From Sphingomonadaceae bacterium (lineage in GTDB: Bacteria > Pseudomonadota > Alphaproteobacteria > Sphingomonadales > Sphingomonadaceae), in assembly GCA_947453945.1 (NCBI GenBank), contig CANGJB010000020.1, forward strand, positions 1 to 55,685: a stretch of 55,685 nt of DNA, in the 5' to 3' direction. The notes under the pieces are model-generated. The model had not been told where the DNA came from. It saw only the letters and a list, made by a program, of their open reading frames with translations, and searched no databases. Every line of letters begins with the position of its first letter. Positions within the stretch are counted from its first letter, which is position 1. Made by a program: the position numbers and the translations under genes. Shown in pieces: positions 15,538-24,306 of this stretch.

Positions 15538-16867
15538 CCGCCAGCCCCGCCAGCGGCCCGGTGCTGTCACCAAACTTCGCGGCCGGCACATCCAGCAGAT
15601 TAAGCCCCGCCAGCAGCAGGTTTGACATCGACGTGCCCTTGTCCACCGCCAGATGCCGCCCGCCCTTCACCAGTCCGCCCGCCACGATCACCGGCAGGTC
15701 CATGAAGTCATGATCGTTGGAATCGCCAAACGCGCTACCCCGGATCACCAGCGTGCTGTCGAGCAGCGATCCCGCCCCGTCGCTGGTCTCCTTCAGCCGC
15801 TTCAGCGCATAGGCAAAGAATTCCATGTGATAGCGGTTGATCTTCGCAAGCTGCGCCATCTTGTCCGGGTTCTTGCCGTGGTGGCTCAGCATATGGTGCG
15901 AATCCGGCACGCCGATTTCGGGATACGTCCGGTTCGAAATCTCGCGCCCCAGCATGAAGGTAGAGACGCGCGTCAGGTCCGCCTGCATCGCCAGCACTTC
16001 GAGATCGATCATCAGCCGCACATGTTCGGCAAAATCGGCCGGAATGCCTGCGGGCTGCGCAAAGCTCCCAGCTTCGGCCTGTGGCCCCATCGCCGCGCGC
16101 TGGATGCGCTTTTCGATGCTGCGCGTCGCATCGAGGTATTCGTCCAGCTTGCGTTTGTCCTCCGCGCCCAGTTGGCCCGAAAGCCGCGCCGCATCCTCGC
16201 GCACATAGTCGAGGATCGAGGCCTGCCGCCGCGCCTGCGCCAGCCGGCTCGCGGGATCGAGCGCCTCGCCATCGCCGAACAGGCGTTCAAACACATCGCG
16301 CGGATTGGCCATGACCGGCAGCGGCACTGTCGGCGTCAGCCACGAAATGCCGTTGGTGTAAGCGCAGGAATAGTTGATGTCGCAGCTGCCCAGCAGGCTC
16401 GCCTGATCGATCCCCAGCTCCAGCGAAGGGATCGTCGTCGCCTCCCCCAGATGCGCGGCATAGATCTGATCCATCGAGACACCGCAGCGAATGTCCGGCC
16501 CTTCCGTCTGCCGCGCGTGCGCGCCGGTCAGGAATGCCGGGCAAGATCGGCCATGCCCCGCCGGGCGATCCCCGAATGCTGCTGCCTGCGGATGGCCCAG
16601 CCCGCTCACCACCACCATGTCGGCGCGGAACGGTTCCAGCGGCGCGAGCGTGGGCGGCAGGGCATAGTCCGCCCCCGCCGTGGCCGGGCGATAGGCATCC
16701 ATCGTCATGCCGTTGGGCGTGTAGAACACCGAAAGCCGCTTGGGCCGCTGCGCCATATCGGCAGCCCGCGCAGAAGGCATCATCGCCTCAAGGAACGGCA
16801 GCGCCAGCGTGGCGCCAAGTCCGCGCAGCACGGTGCGGCGGCTGAGCGCAGGGCGTTTCACGATCAT
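15530..16867 (-). CDS. DUF1552 family protein, Tat-exported
   Basis: About 445 residues. A twin-arginine signal (SRRTVLRGLGATLALPFLEA) lies at the N-terminus, and the body matches DUF1552 (RLSVFYTPNGMTMDAY, VVVSGLGHPQA, a C-terminal DHDFMDLPVIVAGG). Some of these motifs recall the sulfatase/alkaline phosphatase-like fold of DUF1501 proteins. Function is unknown. Tat export suggests that it folds, perhaps around a cofactor, before crossing the membrane. The ATG overlaps the TGA of the DUF1592 gene (ATGA), so the two are translationally coupled, as this pair often is in other bacteria. Confidence 0.88.
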   Translation of the reverse strand: MIVKRPALSRRTVLRGLGATLALPFLEAMMPSARAADMAQRPKRLSVFYTPNGMTMDAYRPATAGADYALPPTLAPLEPFRADMVVVSGLGHPQAAAFGDRPAGHGRSCPAFLTGAHARQTEGPDIRCGVSMDQIYAAHLGEATTIPSLELGIDQASLLGSCDINYSCAYTNGISWLTPTVPLPVMANPRDVFERLFGDGEALDPASRLAQARRQASILDYVREDAARLSGQLGAEDKRKLDEYLDATRSIEKRIQRAAMGPQAEAGSFAQPAGIPADFAEHVRLMIDLEVLAMQADLTRVSTFMLGREISNRTYPEIGVPDSHHMLSHHGKNPDKMAQLAKINRYHMEFFAYALKRLKETSDGAGSLLDSTLVIRGSAFGDSNDHDFMDLPVIVAGGLVKGGRHLAVDKGTSMSNLLLAGLNLLDVPAAKFGDSTGPLAGLADA

Positions 16868-19365
16868 CGATGCGGCCTCCATCCGCCCATCTTCGGCTTA
16901 CTCGCCGCGAGCGCGACATTCGTCGGTGCAGCCGGCACGCGGCGCATCGTGAAGCCGGGGCTCATCACGATGCCCTTGATGATCGTCTGCACCCGCCAGT
17001 CATCCTTAGCCGCCGCGCGCGCGATGGCCCGCACCGCGGGCATGTCCTGCGGCCCCAGCCCGCGCCCCAGCGCATAGGTCATCAGCCGCTCTGTAAAGGC
17101 GCGGGCAAATTCCTCGCGCCGGTCCAGCAGTATCTGCTGCAAGCCGCTGAAACCCTTGAACGCCGTGCCATCGGCCAGCACAGCGCCCGCGTCGATGACC
17201 TGCCCCGCATCCTGCGCGCGCCACGCGCCCACTGCATCGAAGTTTTCGAGAGCAAAGCCCAGCGGGTCCATCCGCTTGTGGCACGAAGCGCAGGCCGGAT
17301 TGGCTCGGTGCAGTTCCAGCTGCTCGCGCGCCGTCAGCAGTTTGCCATCATGCTCGGTCTTGAGCGCGGGCACATCGGCGGGCGGCGGCGGCGGCGGAGA
17401 GGCCAGCATATTGTCGAGGATCCACTTTCCCCGCTTCACCACCGAAGTGCGGTTGCCATAGCTCGTCACCGTCAGGATGCTCGCCTGCCCCAGCAGCCCG
17501 CCGCGCGGCATGTCCGCCCCCAACATGACCTTGCGGAACGCAGGCCCGCGCACCCCCTCGATCCCGTAATGCCGCGCCAGCCGCTCGTTGAGGAACGTGT
17601 AGTCCGCGCGGATGAAGTCAGTCACCGGGCGGTTCGCGCTCAGCACATGCGCAAAGAACATCCGCGTCTCGGTCGCCATGCCCTCGCGCAGCGGCACGTC
17701 AAACTGCGGGTACGCCGTGATATCGGGCCGCTGCGACGCGAGATTGCGCAAATAGAGCCACTGCCCGGCAAAGTTCTCGGTCAGCGCCTCGGCGCGGCGG
17801 TCCGCCAGCATCCGCGCGATTTCCGCGCTCAGCACCAGGGGCTGGTGCAGCTTGGCCTGCCCCGCCAGCGTGAGCAGCCGCTCATCGGGGATCGAGCTCC
17901 ACAGGAACAGCGAAAGCCGCGTCGCCAGATCGTAATCGGAAACCGGATAAGCGCCCCCCGCCTTTCCGGCCGGCGGCGGCGTTTCCACCGCAAACAGGAA
18001 GCGCGGCGAAACCAGCAGCGCCTCAATGGCCGCTTCCACGCCGCTTTCAAAACCAGCCGCCGCGCGCTCGCCGTCATAGATCTTCATGAGCGGCGCCAGA
18101 TCCGCATCGCGCACCGGCCCGCGCCATGCCCGCCGCGCAAGTCCCGCCAGAATCCGCCGCGCACACGGCGCTTCCTCCGCCGCGCGTTTCGGCTGACAGA
18201 CGAACACCGCGCGCCGGCTGGCCAGATCATCATTGCCGCCCGCATCAAACGGCCCCGCCACATCGAGCTGCAGCACATCGCGCGGGAAATTGGCCTGCGA
18301 ATAGCGCTGATGCACGCGGAATGAAGGCACAGTCATGGTGCCTGCGCGCACGCCGTCCACCCACACATCGAGCGGCAGCTCGGCCGGCTTGCCCAGCGGC
18401 AGCGGCACATAATCGGTCGTGTTGCGCAGCACCTGCACCGCCTCGTTCGGCCAGGTCTGCCGCCGGAACGAAACCGCGAGCTTGTGCACTCCCGCCTTCA
18501 TCGGCACGCGCAGCGCAAAGCGGTCTTCCGGCAGCCTGTCGCTTTCGTTGTTGGTATTGGAATTGAGCCAGACCGCGATGTCATAGGCGCCGTCCCAGCG
18601 CGCGACATAGCGCACCGCCGTCCCCCCGCGCGAAGCCAGCGGCAGGTCTGCCCCGGCGCGCTCGTTATAGGCGGGAATGCCCGAATTCATCACCGAGCCG
18701 TCCTTGGCCACTTGCCATGTGGTGACAAAATCGCGCTTGGGCACCAGCCCCGTGGCGGCCCGCGCCGCCTTGCCCGCCACTGCAACATAGCGTTCCATCA
18801 GTGTGGGCGAGATGCTCAGCACATCAGAGATATTGTCAAAACCGAAGCCGGAGTTGTCCGGCGGCAGCGCGGCGGCAAAATCGCCTTCCACACCCAGCAG
18901 ATCGCGCACCGCATTGGCATATTCGTGCCGGTTCAGCCGCCGCACTGGCGCCGCGCCCGGATCGGGGTTCGCCATGACATAGCGCGCCCGTCCTTCGTCG
19001 AGCCAGCTCACGAAATCGGCGCGCATGGCCGGATCGGGCTGCTTCTTGGAATGCGGCGGCATTTCGCCCGCCGCCACGCGCCGCAGGATTTTCTCCCAGG
19101 CCTCTGCATTGCGGCCCGCCGCAATATCGCTGGCCTTCAGGTCCGCGACCGAAAGTCCCGCAACATGGTCATCATCGTTGTGGCAGCGCGAGCAATAGTC
19201 CTCGAGCATCGGCTCGATCAGCGCGGCGCGGCGCTCTACCAGCGAAGGCGCGGCCACCGGGGCACCAGATTCGTCCGCCGCGGCATAAAGGCACGATCCT
19301 GACACCAGCGCACTCAGCGCCAGCAATCCGCGCCCGAAGGATATCCGCCGTAAATCCTCGACCAA
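16864..19365 (-). CDS. DUF1592/DUF1588/DUF1585-type exported di-heme protein
   Basis: About 833 residues. An N-terminal cytochrome-c-like segment carries CSRCH near residue 60, followed by MPPHSKKQP, the usual distal Met region. The planctomycete-type block follows: LNRHEYANAVRDLLG, an extended middle region, FLWSSIPDERLL, and LLGQASILTVTSYGNRTS. A second CASCH, in CASCHKRMDPLGFALENFD, lies in the C-terminal third. It is exported and should bind two hemes. I chose the TTG at 19365 because GGGG lies seven bases before it and a secretion signal follows; an ATG at 19512 would add 49 residues without family resemblance. Enzymatic role unknown; it leads a run ending in cytochromes c' and b561. Confidence 0.85.
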   Translation of the reverse strand: MVEDLRRISFGRGLLALSALVSGSCLYAAADESGAPVAAPSLVERRAALIEPMLEDYCSRCHNDDDHVAGLSVADLKASDIAAGRNAEAWEKILRRVAAGEMPPHSKKQPDPAMRADFVSWLDEGRARYVMANPDPGAAPVRRLNRHEYANAVRDLLGVEGDFAAALPPDNSGFGFDNISDVLSISPTLMERYVAVAGKAARAATGLVPKRDFVTTWQVAKDGSVMNSGIPAYNERAGADLPLASRGGTAVRYVARWDGAYDIAVWLNSNTNNESDRLPEDRFALRVPMKAGVHKLAVSFRRQTWPNEAVQVLRNTTDYVPLPLGKPAELPLDVWVDGVRAGTMTVPSFRVHQRYSQANFPRDVLQLDVAGPFDAGGNDDLASRRAVFVCQPKRAAEEAPCARRILAGLARRAWRGPVRDADLAPLMKIYDGERAAAGFESGVEAAIEALLVSPRFLFAVETPPPAGKAGGAYPVSDYDLATRLSLFLWSSIPDERLLTLAGQAKLHQPLVLSAEIARMLADRRAEALTENFAGQWLYLRNLASQRPDITAYPQFDVPLREGMATETRMFFAHVLSANRPVTDFIRADYTFLNERLARHYGIEGVRGPAFRKVMLGADMPRGGLLGQASILTVTSYGNRTSVVKRGKWILDNMLASPPPPPPADVPALKTEHDGKLLTAREQLELHRANPACASCHKRMDPLGFALENFDAVGAWRAQDAGQVIDAGAVLADGTAFKGFSGLQQILLDRREEFARAFTERLMTYALGRGLGPQDMPAVRAIARAAAKDDWRVQTIIKGIVMSPGFTMRRVPAAPTNVALAASKPKMGGWRPHR

Positions 19366-19587
19366 ATGTCTGCCCCTGAACTTGCGCCGAGCTTGCAAAC
19401 CTACACAAAGCGGGCAGCAAGGCCACTGCCCTATCTGCCGCACTGCAGCACGTCCATTGCCTAAAACCGTACAGGGGATAGCGAATTTTCGCGCACCTCG
19501 AAAAGGCATCAAACCATTTTCCTACATGCGCTTTTGCCGCTATCTGGTCCGGCGTCCCCATCCGCCCCGCAAAAGGACGCAGCCCCC

Positions 19588-19848
19588 ATGCCAGTAAGGC
19601 CCGCTTCAAGCCGCTACACCGCGCTTGCCCGCCCCACCTTTCTCTATGTGATGTATGCGATGATCCTCTGGGCCATCCCGCTCAGCCTGATTGGCGCGGT
19701 GCGTCCGGCGGCAGCGCAGGCGATGACCGAGGCAATGACCACTTACTTCGCTGGCCTGCCCGAACCGCTCTATGCGCTCTTCGGCGCGGCCTACCTCGGC
19801 TATACGGCGGCCCGCCAATGGGGCAAGGCGCGTGGCACCGATCGCTGA
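19588..19848 (+). CDS. GTA-type three-helix holin
   Basis: 86 residues. The pattern SSRYTALARPTFLYVMY, two clear hydrophobic helices, then LPEPLYALFGAAYLGYTAARQW matches the holin of gene transfer agents and related small phages. Holins form the pores that let a lysin reach the wall. No capsid, tail or lysin gene is near, so this copy stands alone, 222 bases from the divergent DUF1592 gene. The start is ATG 19588, with AAAGGA upstream; an earlier in-frame start (19534) adds residues with no resemblance. Confidence 0.8.
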   Translation: MPVRPASSRYTALARPTFLYVMYAMILWAIPLSLIGAVRPAAAQAMTEAMTTYFAGLPEPLYALFGAAYLGYTAARQWGKARGTDR

Positions 19849-19889
19849 AAACCACCTCGCTGGTTAGTTTCGGGTAATGTTTGGCTGCT

Positions 19890-20264
19890 ATGACGTTCAG
19901 CGACATGGAAGCACACCGCCTCTCTCTCGCCTGCCGGCCCACCTCCGGATACACCCGGGGCTCACGCCGCCTTGCACTTGCCAGCGTTGCCACCGGGCTT
20001 GCGCTGCTGCTGTCCGGCTGCGACGTGGACCGGGTGGGCGCGCTCGAAGAGCGGGTCAACGCGGTCGAGGCCAAGGCCAATGCCGCCGAAAAGCGCGCCA
20101 AGGCTGCCGAAGCGCTGGCCGCCACCAACCAGCCGCAACCGGTCGTGCAGCCCGATCCCGCGCCGATTACCGATGACAACGCCGACGCCGACAGTTCGGA
20201 CAACAACATCAACGACGGCAGCGATGCCCAGCCGCCACCGATGGCCGATAACGGCAAAGGTTGA
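19890..20264 (+). CDS. Small lipoprotein with coiled-coil segment
   Basis: 124 residues. The lipobox is LLSGC, with the Cys near residue 45, preceded by a hydrophobic run (LALASVATGLALLLSG). It is followed by a heptad-like Ala/Glu/Lys segment (RVNAVEAKANAAEKRAKAAEA) and an acidic Asp/Asn-rich tail. The long N-terminus before the hydrophobic run makes the exact start uncertain; ATG 19905 is also possible. The shape resembles Lpp-like or YbgF-like helical lipoproteins, but I do not recognise the family. It lies ahead of aroQ. Confidence 0.65.
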   Translation: MTFSDMEAHRLSLACRPTSGYTRGSRRLALASVATGLALLLSGCDVDRVGALEERVNAVEAKANAAEKRAKAAEALAATNQPQPVVQPDPAPITDDNADADSSDNNINDGSDAQPPPMADNGKG

Positions 20265-20402
20265 CCCAGAGGGGCTGACGCAGATGCAGCGAGCCTGACG
20301 CGCGAAGTCTGAGCGCCCATCCCGCGCCCGCAGCACTTGCGCGCCGGACTTCGTGCTTTATCAGGGCGCATCGCGATCCTGTCCCTTCGCGCGGAGCCTG
20401 CC

Positions 20403-20837
20403 ATGTCCGAGACCGTTTACGTCCTTAACGGCCCCAATCTCAATCTGCTCGGCACGCGTGAACCTGAGATCTACGGTTCGGCCACGCTTGACGACATTGC
20501 CGGCATGCTCGAAGACCGCGCCCGCGAACTCGGGCTTGAGATCGATCTGCGCCAGTCCAACCACGAAGGCCACCTCGTCGATTGGCTGCATGAGGCGCAA
20601 GCTGTTGGCGCAAAGGGCGTTCTGCTCAATGCCGGGGCCTTCACGCACACCTCTGTCGCCCTGCACGATGCGATAAAGGCGATCCGCACGCCGGTGATCG
20701 AAGTCCACCTCTCCAACCCGCACACGCGTGAGGCGTTTCGCCACAAGTCCTATGTCGGCATGGCCGCCAAGGCCACGATCGCCGGGTTCGGGCCGCTGAG
20801 CTATCTCCTTGCCCTAGAGGGTGCCTCGCGGCTCTAG
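20403..20837 (+). CDS. aroQ: Type II 3-dehydroquinate dehydratase
   Basis: 144 residues, the usual length. It catalyses 3-dehydroquinate to 3-dehydroshikimate in the shikimate pathway. NGPNLNLLGTREPEIYG carries the active-site R19 and Y24; NAGAFTHTSVAL follows, and EVHLSN holds E100 and H102. The start is ATG 20403; the frame is open upstream but without family residues. In many alphaproteobacteria aroQ is followed directly by accB and accC, and it is here too except for one small membrane-protein gene. Confidence 0.96.
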   Translation: MSETVYVLNGPNLNLLGTREPEIYGSATLDDIAGMLEDRARELGLEIDLRQSNHEGHLVDWLHEAQAVGAKGVLLNAGAFTHTSVALHDAIKAIRTPVIEVHLSNPHTREAFRHKSYVGMAAKATIAGFGPLSYLLALEGASRL

Positions 20838-20892
20838 TTCAATTCTGCCAAAACACTGCTCGGGTCAAAGCGTCGGGGGGCGGCAGATTAAG

Positions 20893-21297
20893 ATGGATAC
20901 ACTGGCGAATTTGCGCCGTGCGGTCGCGGTGTGGGCGTTCAGCGGCTTGGTAGGAATTCCTACCTTCGTCTTTTTCGATCCGCTTGGCGGCTGGAAGTGG
21001 CAGCCCTACAATCCCGTCTACGATCAGATGATGGTATCGATCTATTTCGCCTTGGGTATCTGTGCGCTTCGTGCCTTTCGCAGCCCCCTCGAGCACGCCA
21101 GCTTCCTGTGGTTCGTGGTGATCTCCAGCCTAACCCATGGCAGCGTCATGCTGTTTCATGCAGTCACCCATCCCATGTATATCGGCCACCTCCTTGGCGA
21201 TGTTTGGATTCTTGCCGGTGGATTGAGCCTGGCAATACCGCTGTGGCAGTTGGACCGCTCGCATGACATCCACGCAGGCTCTGGCCCTGAGGCTTGA
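20893..21297 (+). CDS. Small membrane protein, four predicted helices (unknown)
   Basis: 134 residues with four hydrophobic segments, beginning AVAVWAFSGLVGIPTF and ending HLLGDVWILAGGLSLAI, and with His residues inside two helices (SLTHGSVMLFHAVTHP). The ATG at 20893 is preceded by a weak GGGGGG at a long distance. It may belong to the DUF6632-like group, of which I am unsure. It interrupts the usual aroQ-accB-accC order. Its base composition is slightly less GC-rich than its neighbours. Confidence 0.65.
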   Translation: MDTLANLRRAVAVWAFSGLVGIPTFVFFDPLGGWKWQPYNPVYDQMMVSIYFALGICALRAFRSPLEHASFLWFVVISSLTHGSVMLFHAVTHPMYIGHLLGDVWILAGGLSLAIPLWQLDRSHDIHAGSGPEA

Positions 21298-21398
21298 GTG
21301 TCCCTTTTTAACGCCGTCATTTTCGGTTTTCCTTGCCACTGCGCGGCGCTGCGGGCATGGAAACCGCTTTGGATACGATCACCCGCGAGGAAAACATA

Positions 21399-21881
21399 AT
21401 GGGGCACGACCGCGGCGACGAGGGCGCCAAGACCATGATGGAAATCGATAGCGCGCTGGTTCGCGAACTGGCGGAACTCCTTTCCGATACCGGCCTTTCC
21501 GAGATCGAGGTCGAGGACGGCCACCGCAAGATTCGCGTCGCACGCACGCTCACCGCCGCGCCCGTGGCGACTTATGCGCCCGCGCCCGTTGCTGCACCGG
21601 CCCCCGTTGCCGCGCCTGCGGCTGCTGCCGAAGCACCGGCCGTAGATGCCAACGCGCTGCGCTCGCCAATGGTCGGCACCGTCTATCTCTTCCCCGAACC
21701 GGGCGCTGCTCCGTTCATCACTGTCGGGCAGACGGTCAAGGCGGGCGACACGCTCGTGATCGTTGAGGCGATGAAGGTGATGAACCCGATCACCGCGCCC
21801 ACCGGCGGCAAGATCACCGCGATCCTGGTCGAAAACGCGCAGCCGGTCGAATTTGACCAGCCGCTCGTCGTCATCGCCTGA
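21399..21881 (+). CDS. accB: Acetyl-CoA carboxylase biotin carboxyl carrier protein
   Basis: 160 residues. After an N-terminal helical region there is a Pro/Ala-rich hinge (about 53-80), then the biotinyl domain with the target lysine K126 in EAMKVMN. It carries CO2 between biotin carboxylase and carboxyltransferase in the first step of fatty acid synthesis. The start is ATG 21399, with GAGGAAA eight bases before; an upstream in-frame ATG at 21333 is less likely. accC follows 13 bases later. Confidence 0.95.
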   Translation: MGHDRGDEGAKTMMEIDSALVRELAELLSDTGLSEIEVEDGHRKIRVARTLTAAPVATYAPAPVAAPAPVAAPAAAAEAPAVDANALRSPMVGTVYLFPEPGAAPFITVGQTVKAGDTLVIVEAMKVMNPITAPTGGKITAILVENAQPVEFDQPLVVIA

Positions 21882-21894
21882 GCACGCGAAACCC

Positions 21895-23241
21895 ATGGCC
21901 ATTTCCCGCCTGCTGATCGCCAACCGCGGCGAAATCGCGCTGCGCATCCACCGCGCCGCGCACGAAATGGGGATCGAGACGGTCGCGGTGCATTCCACCG
22001 CTGATGCCGATGCCATGCATGTGCGCCTCGCAGACCACGCCGTCTGCATCGGCCCGCCCGCCGCGAAAGACAGCTATCTCAACATGGCCGCGATCATCTC
22101 TGCGGCAGAGATCACCCATGCCGATGCGATCCACCCGGGCTATGGCTTCCTTTCGGAGAACGCCCAGTTCGCCGATATCGTCGAAGCGCACGGCATCACC
22201 TGGATCGGCCCCAAGCCCGAACACATCCGCACGATGGGCGACAAGATCGAGGCCAAGCGCACCGCCGGCAAGCTCGGCCTGCCGCTGGTCCCGGGCTCGG
22301 ATGGCGCGGTTTCCGATATCAAGGAAGCCAAGGAAATCGCCGAGGCCGCCGGTTATCCGGTAATCATCAAGGCCGCTTCGGGCGGCGGCGGGCGCGGCAT
22401 GAAGGTCTGCAACGGCCCGGATGAGCTCGAAACGCTGATCCAGCAGGCGGGCAGCGAGGCCAAGGCCGCGTTCGGCGATGCCACCGTCTATATCGAGAAG
22501 TACCTCGGCAACCCGCGCCACATCGAATTCCAGATCTTCGGCGATGGCAACGGCAACGCCATCCATCTGGGTGAGCGCGATTGCTCGCTCCAGCGCCGCC
22601 ACCAGAAGGTGCTCGAAGAAGCCCCCTCCCCCGTCATCTCCGCTGCCGAGCGCGACCGCATGGGCGGCATCGTCTCAAAGGCTATGGCCGACATGGGCTA
22701 TCGCGGCGCGGGCACGATCGAGTTCCTCTGGGAAGGCGGCGAGTTCTACTTCATCGAGATGAACACCCGCCTGCAGGTGGAACACCCGGTCACCGAAGCG
22801 ATCACCGGCGTCGACCTCGTGCGCGAACAGATCCGCATCGCCGATGGCAAGCCGCTCTCGGTCAAACAGGAAGACATCGTCTTCAGCGGCCACGCTATCG
22901 AATGCCGCATCAACGCTGAAGATCCGTTCAACTTCACGCCCTCACCCGGCCTCGTGACGAGCTATCACGCCGCCGGCGGCATGCACGTGCGCGTCGATTC
23001 CGGGCTTTATGCGGGATACCGCATCCCGCCCTACTACGATTCGATGATCGCCAAGCTCATCGTCTACGGCCGCACCCGCGAAGGCTGCATCATGCGCCTG
23101 AAGCGCGCGCTGGAGGAAATGGTGATCGGCGGCATCAAGACCTCGATCCCCCTCCACCAGAAGCTGCTGACCGACCCCAAGGTCCTCGATGGGGATTACT
23201 CGATCAAGTATCTGGAACAGTGGCTTTCCGAGCAGGGGTGA
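21895..23241 (+). CDS. accC: Biotin carboxylase subunit of acetyl-CoA carboxylase
   Basis: 448 residues, the normal length. It is an ATP-grasp enzyme that carboxylates the biotin of AccB. Visible: [17 protein letters not shown] at the N-terminus, the Gly-rich ATP loop [12 protein letters not shown], the active-site region [13 protein letters not shown], and the C-terminal [14 protein letters not shown]. The start is ATG 21895; earlier in-frame codons overlap accB. It forms an operon with accB. Confidence 0.97.
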   Translation: MAISRLLIANRGEIALRIHRAAHEMGIETVAVHSTADADAMHVRLADHAVCIGPPAAKDSYLNMAAIISAAEITHADAIHPGYGFLSENAQFADIVEAHGITWIGPKPEHIRTMGDKIEAKRTAGKLGLPLVPGSDGAVSDIKEAKEIAEAAGYPVIIKAASGGGGRGMKVCNGPDELETLIQQAGSEAKAAFGDATVYIEKYLGNPRHIEFQIFGDGNGNAIHLGERDCSLQRRHQKVLEEAPSPVISAAERDRMGGIVSKAMADMGYRGAGTIEFLWEGGEFYFIEMNTRLQVEHPVTEAITGVDLVREQIRIADGKPLSVKQEDIVFSGHAIECRINAEDPFNFTPSPGLVTSYHAAGGMHVRVDSGLYAGYRIPPYYDSMIAKLIVYGRTREGCIMRLKRALEEMVIGGIKTSIPLHQKLLTDPKVLDGDYSIKYLEQWLSEQG

Positions 23242-23260
23242 GCGGAACGGCAGGCGCGGC

Positions 23261-23512
23261 ATGGCAACGACGCGCTATTTCGAGGAACAGGTGCTGCGGA
23301 AGCGGCCCTATCTGACCATCGAAAACTGCCGTGCTGTCATTGCCGCGCCGCTCCGGATCGAGGTGCAGGACGACGGCCGCATTCGGCATTGGGGCCATGT
23401 CACCTTGCCAGACGAAACGGAAACGCGCATTTTACGCGTTGTAACGTTGGAAGACGGCGTGACGATCCACAACGCGTTCCTTGATCGCGGCTACCGCGAG
23501 GATGCCACATGA
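23261..23512 (+). CDS. Small protein paired with DUF2283 gene, toxin-like
   Basis: 83 residues, compact and basic/aromatic: RYFEEQVLRKRPYL, then two strand-like stretches (RIRHWGHV, TRILRVVTLEDG) and ending FLDRGYRED. I recognise the pattern as a common small bacterial protein found beside DUF2283 genes, similar in shape to DUF4258-type toxins. The ATG at 23261 follows accC by 19 bases. Its TGA overlaps the ATG of the DUF2283 gene (ATGA), so the two are translated together. Toxin activity is an inference from size, coupling and partner. Confidence 0.65.
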   Translation: MATTRYFEEQVLRKRPYLTIENCRAVIAAPLRIEVQDDGRIRHWGHVTLPDETETRILRVVTLEDGVTIHNAFLDRGYREDAT

Positions 23513-23724
23513 AACTGCACTATTACCCGGAAACCGACAGCCTCTACATCGAACTAAGCGCGCAGCCTTCCGCCGAAACGCGCGAGATTGCGGCCGGACT
23601 GAATGCCGATTTCGATCAGGCCGGGAACCTCGTCGGGCTGGATATCGATGGTGCATCGGGGAAATTGGATCTGGCGACCCTTGAAACGGTATCGCTACCG
23701 TTCGGCACGCTGAAGGCTGCTTGA
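23509..23724 (+). CDS. DUF2283 family small protein, antitoxin-like
   Basis: 71 residues. It begins MKLHYYPETDSLYIELS and has GLNADFDQAGNLVGLDID, which is the DUF2283 signature. Members are small single-domain proteins often coupled to a second small gene, suggesting toxin-antitoxin or regulatory pairs. Here the partner lies directly upstream with a four-base overlap. A short repeat begins seven bases after its stop. Confidence 0.8.
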   Translation: MKLHYYPETDSLYIELSAQPSAETREIAAGLNADFDQAGNLVGLDIDGASGKLDLATLETVSLPFGTLKAA

Positions 23725-23730
23725 AGCAAG

Positions 23731-23763
23731 CCCTCCATTTGCACTTCGTGAAAACAGGGAGGG
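23731..23763. repeat. Solo palindromic repeat related to REPIN C
   Basis: CCCTCCATTTGCACTTCGTG... ending in AGGGAGGGC folds into a hairpin. Its 18-base core (23737-23754, ATTTGCACTTCGTGAAAA) is identical to 38954-38971 in the paired repeat near 39 kb. Here only one copy is seen. Confidence 0.7.
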
Positions 23764-23811
23764 CAAAGGAAGCGCTGGCTGCGCTGGGCATTATGGTGAT
23801 AACCTTAGAAA

Positions 23812-24306
23812 ATGATGCCGCGCCTCTTCGCTGTGCCGATCATTGTCGCCCTTGCGGTCTTGGCGGCATGCCATGTTCGCCAAGCGCCTGCCGATCAGGT
23901 CTATGCCCAGAACAGGTGTGGGAGCGCCTCCAGCCTTTGGCGACCATTCGATGCTCCGCCAGGTGATCTTAAACCGCCTGCGAACAAGGTCGAAATCACC
24001 GCATCAACTATTCGTTGGAATGATCAAACAGTTTCGCGGGCACTCTTTAACAACCTTGCTGCTGCTGCCGGCACCATGAACCCGGTTCCGGGAGTTAAGC
24101 TCGTCTTGCACGCCAATGCAGCTTGCGATCCCGTACAGTTCGCAAGGACAACCCTTGAGCGAAACTTGCACTGTTCCGACTTGAGTCGGTGTCAGGAATT
24201 CTCGGAAAAGGAATGGGCGTGGCGATACCAGAAGCCTCCCCCTTGCGATGAAAAATGCAGTGCTAGTTCGGACACCAGTGTTTCGGAAGACCGAGAAATA
24301 CCCTAA
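23812..24306 (+). CDS. Lipoprotein with ExbD-like periplasmic domain
   Basis: 164 residues. The N-terminal hydrophobic run ends in a lipobox (AVLAAC), and the middle (EITASTIRWNDQTVSRALFN, then LAAAAGTMNPVPGVKLVL) resembles the periplasmic domain of ExbD/TolR proteins, which bind peptidoglycan or the partner TonB. There is no ExbB or TonB partner next to it. The C-terminus is Cys-rich (six Cys after residue 105), perhaps disulphide-bonded. Its composition is less GC-rich than the neighbours, which may point to acquisition. Function unknown. Confidence 0.6.
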   Translation: MMPRLFAVPIIVALAVLAACHVRQAPADQVYAQNRCGSASSLWRPFDAPPGDLKPPANKVEITASTIRWNDQTVSRALFNNLAAAAGTMNPVPGVKLVLHANAACDPVQFARTTLERNLHCSDLSRCQEFSEKEWAWRYQKPPPCDEKCSASSDTSVSEDREIP

